From Schinkia azotoformans LMG 9581 (GTDB taxonomy: Bacteria > Bacillota > Bacilli > Bacillales > Bacillaceae_J): 64,000 nucleotides of DNA. A program made the translations under genes and the position numbers. The notes beneath the pieces are model-generated. The model worked only from the letters and a program-made list of their open reading frames with translations, did not search any database and was not told where the DNA came from. Below are positions 1-9,200 of this stretch, piece after piece. Each line of letters opens with the position of its first letter. Position 1 is the stretch's first letter. Location of the stretch: positions 62,001 to 126,000 of the forward strand of contig NZ_AJLR01000048.1 of assembly GCF_000307855.1 (NCBI RefSeq), written 5' to 3'.

Positions 1-797
1 TCAATCATTTCAATTTGGCCATCCCGAATCTCAAATTTTGGATCTACTTTTTTAAGCAGGGGGATGATTGATTTGGTTTCAAAGTCATCAAAATTAAGTC
101 TTTCATTTTCAATTTGGCTTTGTCTTCTCTGTACTTTCAATGCAATATTACGGTGAATATCATAATCTTCTGTATCGGTCAGTAATAATTGTTTTTTTTC
201 ATTGATTATATCTTTAAGCAGGTTCTTTAGGCTGCTTTGGAAAGAAGCTGCATAGGATTGCATTTTTTTCAATGTAACTAATGGCAGGCTTTTAAGCTTT
301 ATTAATAAATTCACCAATAATTGTGCGGTTGCCTCAGCATCGCTATCTGCACGATGGGGCTGATCATGTTCAATCGACAATTCGGTAGCAAGCTGATTTA
401 ATTTGTAACTATTTAAAGTTGGAAACAATAATCTTGAAAGTTCAACCGTATCTAAAGTCGGGCAATTCCTCCATTTTGCCCCACATTTTCGAAACTCAGC
501 CTTTAAAAAAGCAATGTCAAACGGAACATTATGAGCAACAAAATAAGAGTCTTCCAGCATTTCTGATAGCATTGGTGCAATTAAATCGAAGGTAGGGGCC
601 TTGCTGAGCATTTCATCTTCAATCCCGGTAAATTGTTTAATGAAAGAAGAAAGTTTCATATTTGGATTGACAAAACTGGCAAATTGCTCAATAATCTCAC
701 CATTTTCAATTAGAATAGCACCAATTTGAATGATTTTATCTGTACCAATTTTATTTCCGGTCGTCTCCACATCTATAACAAAAAAACGATTTTTCAT
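1..797 (-). CDS. dinG: DinG-type exonuclease/helicase, N-terminal part (cut by window edge)
   Basis: The first 265 residues of a protein that starts at 797 and runs out of the window. They form a DEDDh 3'-5' exonuclease domain like the DNA polymerase III epsilon subunit: D9 and E11 in the FVIDVETTG motif, D94 in AHNVPFD, and H148/D153 near HRADSDAEA. In Bacillales DinG this domain is fused to a superfamily 2 helicase, which would lie outside the window, so the helicase part is inferred from family and synteny (dinG follows panD in B. subtilis). A purine-rich GGTGTAAGG sequence just before the ATG can serve as ribosome binding site. It is separated from panD by a terminator. Confidence 0.88.
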   Translation of the reverse strand, partial: MKNRFFVIDVETTGNKIGTDKIIQIGAILIENGEIIEQFASFVNPNMKLSSFIKQFTGIEDEMLSKAPTFDLIAPMLSEMLEDSYFVAHNVPFDIAFLKAEFRKCGAKWRNCPTLDTVELSRLLFPTLNSYKLNQLATELSIEHDQPHRADSDAEATAQLLVNLLIKLKSLPLVTLKKMQSYAASFQSSLKNLLKDIINEKKQLLLTDTEDYDIHRNIALKVQRRQSQIENERLNFDDFETKSIIPLLKKVDPKFEIRDGQIEMI

Positions 798-861
798 CCT
801 TACACCCTCAAACCCGTTTTCTTTTACTATCTACAAATTATAGTATAAACTTTGATAGTAT

Positions 862-899
862 AAAAAGGCTTTCGCTAAAATTAAGCGAAAGCCTTTTTA
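862..899 (-). terminator. Rho-independent terminator after panD
   Basis: An inverted repeat with arms AAAAAGGCTTTCGCT and AGCGAAAGCCTTTTT around a short A/T loop. On the minus strand it follows the panD stop and ends in a T run, so it should end the panBCD transcript before dinG. The arms are nearly symmetrical, so it could also work in the other direction. Confidence 0.85.
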
Positions 900-914
900 T
901 TCGTCTCTATATCA

Positions 915-1301
915 TTATAATACAGTTGAAGCAGGTTCAGCATAAATTAATTGTTTAATTGAGTTATCTTTTTCATCCATAATGGCCACTCTTGGTTTAT
1001 GCTGAGCAATTTTATCTTCTGGGACAATCGCATACGAAATAATAATGACAATATCATTTGGTTGAACTAAACGTGCAGCAGCACCATTTAAACAAATAAC
1101 ACCGCTGCCTCGTGGACCTGCAATGACGTAGGTTTCGAGTCTTGCACCATTGTTGTTGTTGACGATCGCGACTTTTTCATTTTCAACGATTCCAACTGCA
1201 TCCAAGAGATCTTCATCAATCGTAATACTGCCAACATAATTTAAGTTCGCTTCTGTTACTCTTGCCCGATGTATTTTGGCATTCATTAATGTTCTAAACA
1301 A
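915..1301 (-). CDS. panD: Aspartate 1-decarboxylase
   Basis: Makes beta-alanine from L-aspartate for pantothenate and CoA synthesis; a cytoplasmic pyruvoyl enzyme. At 128 residues it has the usual family length. The self-cleavage site is visible as Gly24-Ser25 in NYVGSITID; cleavage turns Ser25 into the pyruvoyl cofactor. The [11 protein letters not shown] and [15 protein letters not shown] stretches are typical of the family. It is the last gene of panB-panC-panD, 11 bases after panC, and is followed by a strong terminator. The start at 1301 matches the family N-terminus ([13 protein letters not shown]). Confidence 0.97.
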   Translation of the reverse strand: MFRTLMNAKIHRARVTEANLNYVGSITIDEDLLDAVGIVENEKVAIVNNNNGARLETYVIAGPRGSGVICLNGAAARLVQPNDIVIIISYAIVPEDKIAQHKPRVAIMDEKDNSIKQLIYAEPASTVL

Positions 1302-1312
1302 AATATTTCCCC

Positions 1313-2158
1313 CTAAATCGAAAACGTAATATTATCTATTAAACGTGCCTTTGAAAATTTCACAGCAAGTGCAATAATCATCTTGCCATTAGGTTCATTT
1401 AATTCCACTAAATCCGGATAAGAATAAATTTCTACATAGTCAATGATCCCGGACGTTTTTTCATGAACAGCATTTATGACTTCAGTTTTAACTTGATCAA
1501 GATTTTTTTCTCCATCTAAAATACGTTGAACTGCTTTTTGTAAACTTCTATACAGTTCAGGCGCAACACTACGCTCTTGTTCAGTTAGATAAACATTTCG
1601 AGAGCTTTTCGCCAAACCGTCTTCCTCCCGAACGGTTCCAACAGCGACAAGTTCAACCGGAATATTATAATCATTTATTAACCCATCAACTACAGCAACC
1701 TGTTGGGCATCCTTCAAACCAAAATAGGCACGGTCAGGCATGATAATATTAAATAGTTTCATTAAAACTGTAGCGACACCATCAAAATGACCTTCTCTTG
1801 ATTTTCCGCAAAGGACGTTTACACGTTTAGTAACGTTTATTTTAGTGGAAAGATCAACCGGGTACATTTCTCCAACTTCTGGGTAAAAAATAAAATCTAC
1901 ACCGGCATTATTAGCTAAAGTTTCGTCGCGTTCAATGTCACGGGGATAAGCATCAAAATCTTCATTTGGTCCAAATTGCAATGGATTGACAAAAATACTG
2001 ATAACGACTTTGTCGTTATTCTTTTTTGCTTCGTTAATTAATGTTAAGTGGCCCTCATGCAGAAAGCCCATTGTGGGAACATAACCTATTCTGTTTCCTT
2101 CCCTGTGAAGCTCTTTTGCCATTTGTTGCATTTCTTTAATAGAACGTATTACCTGCAT
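1313..2158 (-). CDS. panC: Pantothenate synthetase
   Basis: ATP-dependent condensation of pantoate with beta-alanine to give pantothenate. It is 281 residues long, normal for PanC. The nucleotide-binding HIGH-like motif is in [14 protein letters not shown] (about residues 28-41), [15 protein letters not shown] forms part of the pantoate site, and the KMSKS-like AKSSRNVYL follows near residue 184. It lies between panB (3-base gap) and panD (11-base gap), so all three genes for the last steps are in one operon. Nothing is missing. Confidence 0.97.
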   Translation of the reverse strand: MQVIRSIKEMQQMAKELHREGNRIGYVPTMGFLHEGHLTLINEAKKNNDKVVISIFVNPLQFGPNEDFDAYPRDIERDETLANNAGVDFIFYPEVGEMYPVDLSTKINVTKRVNVLCGKSREGHFDGVATVLMKLFNIIMPDRAYFGLKDAQQVAVVDGLINDYNIPVELVAVGTVREEDGLAKSSRNVYLTEQERSVAPELYRSLQKAVQRILDGEKNLDQVKTEVINAVHEKTSGIIDYVEIYSYPDLVELNEPNGKMIIALAVKFSKARLIDNITFSI

Positions 2159-2161
2159 GTC

Positions 2162-2995
2162 TTATTTTCCTCCGTATAAAGACACAAGTTGTTCTTCTTT
2201 CATCGTAAAAGAATGAAGATCATCTGGAAATTCACGTGTCTTTACTTCACTTCTATATTGTTGAATCGCATTTTGAATAACTGAATTTGCATCGGCATAT
2301 GGTTTAACAAATTTAGGAATATGGCCAAAACCATTTTGAATGACATCATGATAAACCAATACTTGTCCATCTGTTTTGTTTCCCGCTCCAATTCCGATCG
2401 TTGGAATTGAAATCTCCGAGGTAATTACCTCTGCCAATTGTTTGGGCACACATTCTAGGACAAGCATCATCGCTCCGGCTTTTTCAGCTTCCTTGGCATC
2501 CTCAATCAATTTTTTAGCTGTTTCTGAATCCTTGCCTTGCACTTTATAGCCGCCTAATACCCCGACGGATTGCGGTGTCAGTCCAAGATGAGCGACAACA
2601 GGCACTCCCGCAGCCACCAACCGTGAAATAGTGAAACAAACATCCCCAGCCCCTTCAAGCTTTAGGGCATGTGCTCCGCCATCCTGCATTAATTTCATTG
2701 CATTTTTCATTGTGTCTTCTATTGATGTATGATAGCTCATAAATGGCATATCCGTTACGATGAATGTATTTTTTGCGCCCCGCCGCACTGCTTTTGTATG
2801 ATGAACCATATCCTCCACCGTTACTGGAATGGTTGACTCATACCCTAGTACGACCATTCCAAGTGAATCCCCAACAAGGATTACATCAACATTTGCTTCT
2901 TCAGCAAGCTTTGCTGATGGAAAATCATAGGCCGTCAGCATCACGATCGGTTCGCCATTTGTTTTCATTTTTTGGAAATCAGTAGTTGTTTTCAA
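2162..2995 (-). CDS. panB: 3-methyl-2-oxobutanoate hydroxymethyltransferase
   Basis: Transfers a hydroxymethyl group from 5,10-methylene-tetrahydrofolate to ketoisovalerate to make ketopantoate, the first committed step to pantothenate. At 277 residues it is full length. Family motifs visible include [39 protein letters not shown] and the metal- and substrate-contacting EGAGD. It is the first gene of panBCD. Its 5' region has its own promoter, a structured leader and a terminator upstream of the start, which suggests control by transcription attenuation. Confidence 0.97.
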   Translation of the reverse strand: MKTTTDFQKMKTNGEPIVMLTAYDFPSAKLAEEANVDVILVGDSLGMVVLGYESTIPVTVEDMVHHTKAVRRGAKNTFIVTDMPFMSYHTSIEDTMKNAMKLMQDGGAHALKLEGAGDVCFTISRLVAAGVPVVAHLGLTPQSVGVLGGYKVQGKDSETAKKLIEDAKEAEKAGAMMLVLECVPKQLAEVITSEISIPTIGIGAGNKTDGQVLVYHDVIQNGFGHIPKFVKPYADANSVIQNAIQQYRSEVKTREFPDDLHSFTMKEEQLVSLYGGK

Positions 2996-3061
2996 TTGTT
3001 TCCCTCCTCAAGTAGATGAGGGAATGAAGACCGCCATTTTTTTACCCAAATAGAAATAAAA

Positions 3062-3088
3062 CAAAAAAGTCTTTCCATACGGAAAGAC
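3062..3088 (-). terminator. Terminator in the panB leader
   Basis: On the minus strand, GTCTTTCC and GGAAAGAC form an 8-bp stem followed by a T run, about 70 bases before the panB start. It sits directly after the structured leader, so it could be the regulated terminator of an attenuator or the end of a separate small RNA. Confidence 0.75.
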
Positions 3089-3221
3089 GGGTAAGCAATG
3101 TGGCTAATTCATCCCCTGTCCTAGTCCGTTTTATGGATCAAGGCAGTATAAATTTCAATTAATCTGCAGTACTTGCATTCAGCGGTGTAGTTCTTACAGA
3201 TACTACCCATGTAACATTGCA
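3089..3221 (-). ncRNA. Structured 5' leader of panBCD, probable pan-motif RNA
   Basis: The RNA predicted from the adjacent promoter starts with GCAATGT (3214-3220), which pairs with ACATTGC (3095-3101) to close a roughly 125-base structure. Inside, GGTAGTAT pairs with ATACTGCC (one G-U), ATCTGTA with TGCAGAT (one G-U), and a second hairpin with an ATAAAAC loop has unpaired A residues in its stem. A GGGTA near the 5' end could pair instead with TACCC next to the terminator, a possible switch. A conserved motif called pan, with bulged A residues, is known upstream of panB in Firmicutes. The match here is by position and general form, not by an alignment. Confidence 0.55.
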
Positions 3222-3251
3222 AGTATAACAGAAAACAGGGGATATTTTCAA
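3222..3251 (-). promoter_or_regulatory. Sigma-A-type promoter of the panBCD leader
   Basis: On the minus strand TTGAAA and TATACT are separated by 18 bases. The predicted start of transcription falls at the first bases of the structured leader, which supports both calls. It lies between the birA stop and panB, so panBCD need not depend on transcription from birA. Confidence 0.6.
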
Positions 3252-3284
3252 CTAGTCGGAATATTATATTAATTAATCTTTCTC

Positions 3285-4262
3285 CTAAATTTCAATATCT
3301 GCTGAATATATATGGTGAATAGTGCCATTTTTATCTTCTAGTAATAAAACACCATCATCGGTAATCCCTATTGCTTTTCCTTCGATAGTTTCTGTTAAAG
3401 TTCTGGCTTTGATTTGTTTTCCAATGCTAACAGCATAGTTTTCCCATAGTACTTTTACAACTTGAAACCCATTTTCCAAATAATCCACATATAAGTCTTC
3501 TAGCTCTTTTAAAATTGCTTGCAAAACCATTGAACGATTTAGCTTTTTTCCTGTCTCAATGGATAAAGACGTAGCTGTTTCTTTTAGGTCGTCCGGGAAA
3601 TGTTCAAGCTGCTGATTCACGTTAATGCCAATGCCGATTATAACCGCATTAATCCGATCTGCTTCCGCTTGTAGTTCGGTTAATATCCCTACGGTTTTCT
3701 TTCCATTTATTAAGATATCATTCGGCCATTTTATCTCACATTTACACCCGATGGCCGCTTCAATCCCCCTTACGACACTTACAGCCGCTAGAAGCGTAAG
3801 CTGGGGTGCTTGTTGCGGTGGAATATTGGGCTTTAGGATTACACTGAACCATATCCCCGTAAATTTAGGAGAATACCAAGAACGGCCAAGCCTCCCTTTA
3901 CCGGATACTTGTTCTTCGCTGACAACAATAGCGCCTTCCGGGGCACCATCATAAGCATCCTTTAATGCCAGTGTATTCGTTGAAGTAACCGATTCTTCAT
4001 AATGAACTTCACGACCAATAAAGTTTGTTTGTAGACCTAGCTGTATTTCATTTCCGCTGATCCTATCAGGTTTTTTTATGATACGATAGCCCTTACGTTG
4101 AACAGCCTCCAACTCAAAGCCGTCCTTCCGTAAATCCTCAATATGTTTCCAAACTGCAGTTCTAGAGCAACCTAGTTTGTCACTAATCAATTGTCCCGAT
4201 AAAAATTCCCCTTCATGATCTGAGAATAATTTTAATAATTGTTTTCGGATGGAGGATTGCAT
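3285..4262 (-). CDS. birA: Bifunctional biotin-protein ligase and biotin operon repressor
   Basis: Activates biotin as biotinyl-AMP, attaches it to carboxylases, and as a dimer represses biotin genes. It is 325 residues from the chosen ATG at 4262. The N-terminal winged helix (about residues 5-60, with GQLISDKLGCSRTAVWKHIEDL) is the DNA-binding part; the catalytic domain contains the SGKGRLGRSWYSP biotinyl-AMP loop and the KWPNDI motif. A GTG four codons upstream is possible, but the MQSSIRK start matches B. subtilis BirA length and has AAGGAG 11 bases ahead. It overlaps the end of cca by 31 bases. Confidence 0.95.
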   Translation of the reverse strand: MQSSIRKQLLKLFSDHEGEFLSGQLISDKLGCSRTAVWKHIEDLRKDGFELEAVQRKGYRIIKKPDRISGNEIQLGLQTNFIGREVHYEESVTSTNTLALKDAYDGAPEGAIVVSEEQVSGKGRLGRSWYSPKFTGIWFSVILKPNIPPQQAPQLTLLAAVSVVRGIEAAIGCKCEIKWPNDILINGKKTVGILTELQAEADRINAVIIGIGINVNQQLEHFPDDLKETATSLSIETGKKLNRSMVLQAILKELEDLYVDYLENGFQVVKVLWENYAVSIGKQIKARTLTETIEGKAIGITDDGVLLLEDKNGTIHHIYSADIEI

Positions 4263-5449
4263 GTAAGAAGCCACTCCTTTATGTTTTCTTTATTATTTTC
4301 TACCTCTCCGTTAACAACGGCTCTTTCAACAATCTCAATAGTTTTCGAAAGCCAAGGTCCTCCCTTTTTGCTATACCATTCGATTAAATCATTTCCAGTG
4401 ATTGCCATTTCTTTTCTAGCTACTATTGGGAGGCTTTGGGTGATGGTCTGCAATTCTGTTAACACTGCATCAGACTGTTTATTTTCTAGTAAACAATATA
4501 ACCTGATGCCGGATTTTACTGCTTCCGGCCCATATGTATACACTGTATAACGCGAAAGGTTCGTGCAATTCTTAAGCTCTGCAATCACATTTAAATAAAG
4601 CCTACATGTTTTTATTCTTTCATTTGAACTTTTCCATTGTCTAAAAAAGAACTCAATGTCCTCTATCTTAAGAATATGAATTAATAATGCCCACTGTTCC
4701 TCTAAGGTTAGTGCTTGTTGCGAACAAAGGACTGCAAATTGTCTTAATTCCTCCGCTTTATTGTCTAACAGTGGCAGGTAATTTTGTATTTGCAGTTCAG
4801 CGATGAGCATGATTGCCTTTTTATTTGCCGTTTGCCCTGTTAAAAGCTTTTCAAATTCGACTAGTACCCGTTCCACTGAGATTTTAGTTAGTAAATGAGC
4901 ATGCCTCTTAATCGATTTCTTCGTTTCCGGACTGAGTTCAAAATCTAATTGGCTCACAAAACGAATCGCTCGCATTATTCTTAACGGATCTTCTAAGAAA
5001 CGATCATCCGGATTTCCCACTGTTTGGATCAATTTATTTTTTAAATCCTTTTGTCCTTCGAATGGATCGATAATGGTGCCATGAATATCCATTGCAATGG
5101 CATTAATGGTAAAATCACGGCGACTTAAATCCTCTTCAAGTGAGGTAACAAACTCAACTTTCGAGGGGCGTCTAAAATCTTGATAATCACCATCTATTCT
5201 AAATGTTGTTACTTCATACATTTCTTGATTATGTAAAACGACAACCGTTCCATGTTTTATTCCTACTGGTATCGTTCTATCAAATAACGCTTGAACATCT
5301 TCTGGTAATGCAGAGGTTGCGATATCAATATCACCTCTTGAACGCCCTAAAAGATGATCACGGACAGAACCGCCGACAAAATAGGCTTCAAATCCAGCCT
5401 CTATTAAAGTTTCAATAATTGGTTTTGCTTTTATAAACGGTTCTTCCAT
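4232..5449 (-). CDS. cca: CCA tRNA nucleotidyltransferase
   Basis: Adds or repairs the 3' CCA end of tRNAs without a template. The chosen ATG at 5449 gives 405 residues and has a GAGAGG Shine-Dalgarno six bases before; a longer frame upstream lacks family similarity. The nucleotidyltransferase head carries GGSVRD and the metal-binding GDIDIATSA (about residues 22-45), followed by RRDFTINAIAMD and the RFLEDPLRIMRAIRF neck motif. It overlaps birA by 31 bases and follows bshA by 13 bases, giving a tight bshA-cca-birA arrangement as in B. subtilis. Confidence 0.95.
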   Translation of the reverse strand: MEEPFIKAKPIIETLIEAGFEAYFVGGSVRDHLLGRSRGDIDIATSALPEDVQALFDRTIPVGIKHGTVVVLHNQEMYEVTTFRIDGDYQDFRRPSKVEFVTSLEEDLSRRDFTINAIAMDIHGTIIDPFEGQKDLKNKLIQTVGNPDDRFLEDPLRIMRAIRFVSQLDFELSPETKKSIKRHAHLLTKISVERVLVEFEKLLTGQTANKKAIMLIAELQIQNYLPLLDNKAEELRQFAVLCSQQALTLEEQWALLIHILKIEDIEFFFRQWKSSNERIKTCRLYLNVIAELKNCTNLSRYTVYTYGPEAVKSGIRLYCLLENKQSDAVLTELQTITQSLPIVARKEMAITGNDLIEWYSKKGGPWLSKTIEIVERAVVNGEVENNKENIKEWLLTCNPPSENNY

Positions 5450-5462
5450 GTTATCCCTCTCT

Positions 5463-6602
5463 TTATACCGGACAAACGGTTTCGTAGTAAATTTTTTCAT
5501 ATTGATCTACTATTTTTTTCGGGTTAAAAATATTTTTCGTGCGTAAAAACGCTTGTCGACTCATCTTATTATGTAATTCACGGTCAGATAGGAGTGTTAT
5601 AGCTTTGTCAGCCACTGCACTCGTATCTCCTAATTCACAAATAAAGCCACTAATCCCATCTTCGATCACTTCTGGAATTCCTCCAATGTTTGTGCCAATA
5701 CAAGGTACACGGCAGGCCATTGCTTCTAAGAGAGTAAGCCCAAAGCTTTCTTTTTCCGAAAGTAATAGCAAGAGATCACTGCATGATAGAATCTCTTCTA
5801 CATTTTCCTGCTTCCCAAGAAAATGAACACGATTTTGCAGTCCAAGCTGTTTTACCTTTTTACAAACAACTGTAAATTCAGGGCCATCTCCTACCAAAAG
5901 TAGTTTTGCCTTCACATGCTTTTCAATAAGGGCAAAGGCCTCAATTACATCCGGAACTCGTTTGACCTGCCGGAAATTTGATATATGAATGATGACCTTT
6001 TCATCCTCTTGAATCCCATAGCTATGTCTAATAGTAGGGCGCTCACGTCGATAATAAACACGATCATCTATAAAATTATAAACTGTTTCTATCTCTTTAT
6101 TCGTTTCTACTAATTGATAAGTTTCCCGGGCAAGATTTTTTGATACGGCTGTTACTCTATCTGACTGTTCAATTCCAAAACGAATTAACTCCTGCAGGGA
6201 AGGATCATGCCCTAACACTGTAATATCAGTTCCATGTAAGGTCGTGATAATTTTCAGACGATCACCTCCGACCATCTGCTTTGCCAAGTAGGCACTTATC
6301 GCATGTGGAATTGCATAATGTACGTGAAGCAAATCTAAATTTTCCCGCCTTGCCACCTCGGCCATTTTGCTTGCTAAAGATAAATCATAAGGCGGGTATT
6401 TAAAAACTGAGTATTGATTCACATCAACCTCATGAAAATACAGATTCGGATACCATTTATTTAACCGAAAAGGGATGCTTGATGCAATAAAATGAATTTC
6501 ATGACCCCTTTCAGCTAACAACATTCCTAGTTCTGTCGCAACAACACCTGAACCGCCAACCGTTGGATAACATGTTATGCCAATTTTTAGTTTTTCATTC
6601 AT
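5463..6602 (-). CDS. bshA: N-acetyl-alpha-D-glucosaminyl L-malate synthase
   Basis: First enzyme of bacillithiol synthesis: joins GlcNAc from UDP-GlcNAc to L-malate. It is a 379-residue GT4-family glycosyltransferase with the N-terminal glycine-rich loop [24 protein letters not shown], and the C-terminal donor-binding [28 protein letters not shown]. The start overlaps the mgsA stop by 8 bases. In B. subtilis the deacetylase gene bshB1 lies between mgsA and bshA; it is absent here, so the second step must depend on an enzyme encoded elsewhere. Confidence 0.95.
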   Translation of the reverse strand: MNEKLKIGITCYPTVGGSGVVATELGMLLAERGHEIHFIASSIPFRLNKWYPNLYFHEVDVNQYSVFKYPPYDLSLASKMAEVARRENLDLLHVHYAIPHAISAYLAKQMVGGDRLKIITTLHGTDITVLGHDPSLQELIRFGIEQSDRVTAVSKNLARETYQLVETNKEIETVYNFIDDRVYYRRERPTIRHSYGIQEDEKVIIHISNFRQVKRVPDVIEAFALIEKHVKAKLLLVGDGPEFTVVCKKVKQLGLQNRVHFLGKQENVEEILSCSDLLLLLSEKESFGLTLLEAMACRVPCIGTNIGGIPEVIEDGISGFICELGDTSAVADKAITLLSDRELHNKMSRQAFLRTKNIFNPKKIVDQYEKIYYETVCPV

Positions 6603-6993
6603 CTAGAGTTCTCCAATTAAAATCGCCGCGTTCCAATCCGTGGATCAACACTTCAGCAGTCCCCATATTGGATGCAAGCGGAATATCATATACATCACAT
6701 AGCCGGAGTAGTGCACTGACATCCGGTTCATGCGGCTGTGCCGTTAACGGATCCCTAAAAAAGATAACTAAGTCAATCTCATTATTGGCAATCATAGCCC
6801 CGATTTGCTGATCTCCACCTAGTGGTCCTGATTGAAAGCGATGCACAGGGAGCCCGGTTGCCTCTATTATTTTTTTCCCTGTTGTACCTGTTGCAAATAA
6901 TATATGGTCTTCAAAAATTGGAGTATACGCTGAAACAAATTGAATCAACGCTTCTTTTTTTCTGTCATGAGCAATTAAAGCAATATTCATCAC
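6595..6993 (-). CDS. mgsA: Methylglyoxal synthase
   Basis: Converts dihydroxyacetone phosphate to methylglyoxal and phosphate, a bypass of lower glycolysis under phosphate limitation. At 132 residues it is full length. The family core is visible: ALIAHDRKK near the N-terminus, the phosphate-binding ATGTTG around residue 36, the [14 protein letters not shown] loop and [20 protein letters not shown]. It lies 9 bases after dapB and overlaps bshA by 8 bases, pointing to one transcript. Confidence 0.96.
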   Translation of the reverse strand: MMNIALIAHDRKKEALIQFVSAYTPIFEDHILFATGTTGKKIIEATGLPVHRFQSGPLGGDQQIGAMIANNEIDLVIFFRDPLTAQPHEPDVSALLRLCDVYDIPLASNMGTAEVLIHGLERGDFNWRTLDE

Positions 6994-7002
6994 AATCCCC
7001 CC

Positions 7003-7803
7003 CTACTCAATGATGTTTTCTAACCCGTAAACTAAAATATCAATATTCATTACGGTCTCTATAGCTAGTTTAACACCCGACATAAAGGAAGAGCGGTGCA
7101 ATGAATCGTGGCGAAGCGTTAAGATTTGTCCATTTCCCCCAAAAAGAACTTCTTGATGAGCAACTAAACCAGGAAGTCGAACGCTATGAATACGCATGCC
7201 GTTCATATTTGCCCCTCTTGCACCTTGTAACGTTTCTTTTTCATTTGGATGACCTTGCTGTTTTTCTTTTCGGCTTTTTGAAATTAATTCAGCTGTTTTA
7301 ATGGCTGTACCTGAAGGAGCATCGAGCTTTTGGTCATGGTGCTGTTCAATAATTTCAACATCCGGGAAATACTTCGCTGCCATCTGTGCAAATTTCATCA
7401 TTAATACAGCACCAACCGCAAAGTTCGGTGCAATAATAACCCCAACCCCTTTTTCCTCAGCTGTTTTTGCTAAATCCTCCAATTCTTCCTCATTGAAGCC
7501 CGTTGTCCCAACTACAGGTCGAATTCCATGCCTTAAGGCCGCCTCAGTATGTTTTCTGCCGATTTCCGGAGTTGTTAAGTCTAATAATACATCTGCTTTG
7601 ATCTCTCGGAAGCATTGTTCAACATCCTCATAGATTGGAGCATCCAGGGCTGGCAAACCCTCGATATTTGAAATTAGTTTACCCCCATTTTTTCGGTCAA
7701 TTGCCGCGGCTAGTTCAAAATGTTCCGTTTCTTTAATGAGCTTTAAAGCCTCCATCCCCATCTTTCCACGTGGTCCTGCTAAAATAATTGTAATTTTCTC
7801 CAT
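7003..7803 (-). CDS. dapB: 4-hydroxy-tetrahydrodipicolinate reductase
   Basis: NAD(P)H-dependent reduction in the lysine and diaminopimelate pathway, also feeding dipicolinate synthesis in spores. It is 266 residues. The nucleotide-binding [14 protein letters not shown] is at the N-terminus, and the substrate-binding [18 protein letters not shown] (about residues 150-167) is intact. Ordering ypjD-dapB-mgsA matches B. subtilis, with gaps of about 10 bases on each side. Confidence 0.96.
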   Translation of the reverse strand: MEKITIILAGPRGKMGMEALKLIKETEHFELAAAIDRKNGGKLISNIEGLPALDAPIYEDVEQCFREIKADVLLDLTTPEIGRKHTEAALRHGIRPVVGTTGFNEEELEDLAKTAEEKGVGVIIAPNFAVGAVLMMKFAQMAAKYFPDVEIIEQHHDQKLDAPSGTAIKTAELISKSRKEKQQGHPNEKETLQGARGANMNGMRIHSVRLPGLVAHQEVLFGGNGQILTLRHDSLHRSSFMSGVKLAIETVMNIDILVYGLENIIE

Positions 7804-7813
7804 TGTTCTCCTC

Positions 7814-8140
7814 CTATTCCTTCCTTGTCCAGCGGTCCTTATCTCGAGTATTAAATTTATTCATAACTAAATTAAACGATTCCTCTAAGCTGATATTTAA
7901 TGAATTTGCAAAGCAAATTAACACAAAAAGAAGATCCCCAAGCTCTTGTTCTACCGTTTTTTCTTCTTCATCACTTTTTTTTGGTTTTTCTCCGTAAAAG
8001 TGATTGATTTCCCTGGCAAGTTCACCAAGTTCCTCCGTCATTCTCGCTAACATTGCTAATGGGCTGAAATAACCTTCTTTAAATTGATTTATATATTCAT
8101 GAACTTCTTTCTGCATCTCATCGATTGACTTTTGACTCAA
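7814..8140 (-). CDS. ypjD: MazG-like nucleotide pyrophosphohydrolase YpjD
   Basis: A 108-residue all-alpha MazG-family protein; members hydrolyse nucleoside triphosphates, often non-canonical ones. The [10 protein letters not shown] segment, the following EEEK region and the [16 protein letters not shown] helix carry the acidic metal-binding residues (EExxE followed by ExxD). It is the first gene of ypjD-dapB-mgsA-bshA and is divergent from ypjC. The exact substrate is not shown by the sequence. Confidence 0.88.
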   Translation of the reverse strand: MSQKSIDEMQKEVHEYINQFKEGYFSPLAMLARMTEELGELAREINHFYGEKPKKSDEEEKTVEQELGDLLFVLICFANSLNISLEESFNLVMNKFNTRDKDRWTRKE

Positions 8141-8232
8141 TTAATTCTTCACCTCTATTTCGTCTGTTGATATTAATGTTAGCTAAATTTAGGTCTTTTG
8201 ACAAACCATTCCTTTTCTTTTTAGAGTAATTC

Positions 8233-8261
8233 TTAACATTTTTTCCAAACTAATTTATAAT
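8233..8261 (+). promoter_or_regulatory. Sigma-A-type promoter of ypjC
   Basis: TTAACA (8233-8238) and TATAAT (8256-8261) are 17 bases apart on the plus strand, about 33 bases before the ypjC start codon, which is preceded by AGGAGG. Confidence 0.7.
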
Positions 8262-8293
8262 GATATTGTTTTTCTTAATTAGGAGGCCTCGTT

Positions 8294-9169
8294 ATGAAGA
8301 TAGGTATAAAACTAACAAATATTCTCTTTATTCTTTTTGGGGCTGCTATTTTTTCCTTTGGATTAGTCCATTTTAATATGGAAAATAATTTAGCAGAGGG
8401 CGGCTTTACCGGTATAACCTTGCTTTTATATTTCTTATTTAGGCTTGATCCTTCCATCACCAACCTTGTTCTTAATATTCCGCTGTTTTTTATTGGCTGG
8501 AAGTATTTGGGTCGAACAACCTTTATTTATACCATAATTGGAACGGTATCTGTATCGATATTTTTATGGATATTCCAACGTTTTAGCCCTTTCCATATTC
8601 CTCTCCATGAGGACTTACTTCTTGCTGCCTTATTCTCAGGTGTCTTTATTGGGGTTGGATTGGGAATCATTTTTCGATATGGGGGTACAACAGGTGGTGT
8701 CGATATCATTGCGAGATTGGTTAACAAATATATCGGCTGGAGTATGGGAAGGACGATGTTTTTGTTTGATGCTTGTGTGATCACCGCTTCTTTAATTTTC
8801 TATTTGTCATACCGGGAAGCTATGTATACCCTTGTTCTCGTTTTTGTTGGTGCTAGGGTTATTGATTTCATGCAAGAGGGGGCCTATTCTGCCAGAGGTG
8901 CCACTATTATATCTGAGAAAAGCAACGAAATTGCAAAACTAATAATGCAAGATATGGACCGTGGTGTAACGATCTTAAAAGGAATGGGCAGTTTTACAGG
9001 TCAAGAACGTAATGTTCTATATTGTGTTGTTGGGCGAAATGAAATTGTAAAACTAAAAAGCCTAATTCATTCCGTTGACCCCCACGCCTTTGTAACTGTC
9101 ACTGATGTACATGATGTGTTAGGTGAAGGTTTTACATTAGATGAAAACAAAAAACCAATAGAACGTTAG
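8294..9169 (+). CDS. ypjC: YitT-family membrane protein YpjC
   Basis: A 291-residue integral membrane protein with about five or six hydrophobic segments in the first two thirds, then a cytoplasmic C-terminal domain (DUF2179 type) ending in FVTVTDVHDVLGEGF. The GGTTGGVDIIARLVNKY motif after the middle segments is typical of the YitT/DUF161 family. The role of the family is not known. It is the only plus-strand gene in this part of the window, with its own promoter and a shared terminator downstream. Confidence 0.88.
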   Translation: MKIGIKLTNILFILFGAAIFSFGLVHFNMENNLAEGGFTGITLLLYFLFRLDPSITNLVLNIPLFFIGWKYLGRTTFIYTIIGTVSVSIFLWIFQRFSPFHIPLHEDLLLAALFSGVFIGVGLGIIFRYGGTTGGVDIIARLVNKYIGWSMGRTMFLFDACVITASLIFYLSYREAMYTLVLVFVGARVIDFMQEGAYSARGATIISEKSNEIAKLIMQDMDRGVTILKGMGSFTGQERNVLYCVVGRNEIVKLKSLIHSVDPHAFVTVTDVHDVLGEGFTLDENKKPIER

Positions 9170-9172
9170 AAA

Positions 9173-9196
9173 AGGGGCTGAACATGATCAGCCCCC
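9173..9196. terminator. Bidirectional terminator between ypjC and the metallopeptidase gene
   Basis: GGGGCTG and CAGCCCC form a GC-rich stem around AACATGAT, lying between two convergent genes. Only short A or T stretches flank it, so strength in each direction is uncertain. Confidence 0.65.
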
Positions 9197-9200
9197 TATC

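Noticed and set aside
3089-3221. T-box, FMN, TPP or tetrahydrofolate riboswitch, or 6S RNA, upstream of panB
   Set aside because: The T-box AGGGTGG-type sequence and the conserved cores of the others are not present, and the structure is shorter than 6S RNA; the pan motif fits position and shape better.
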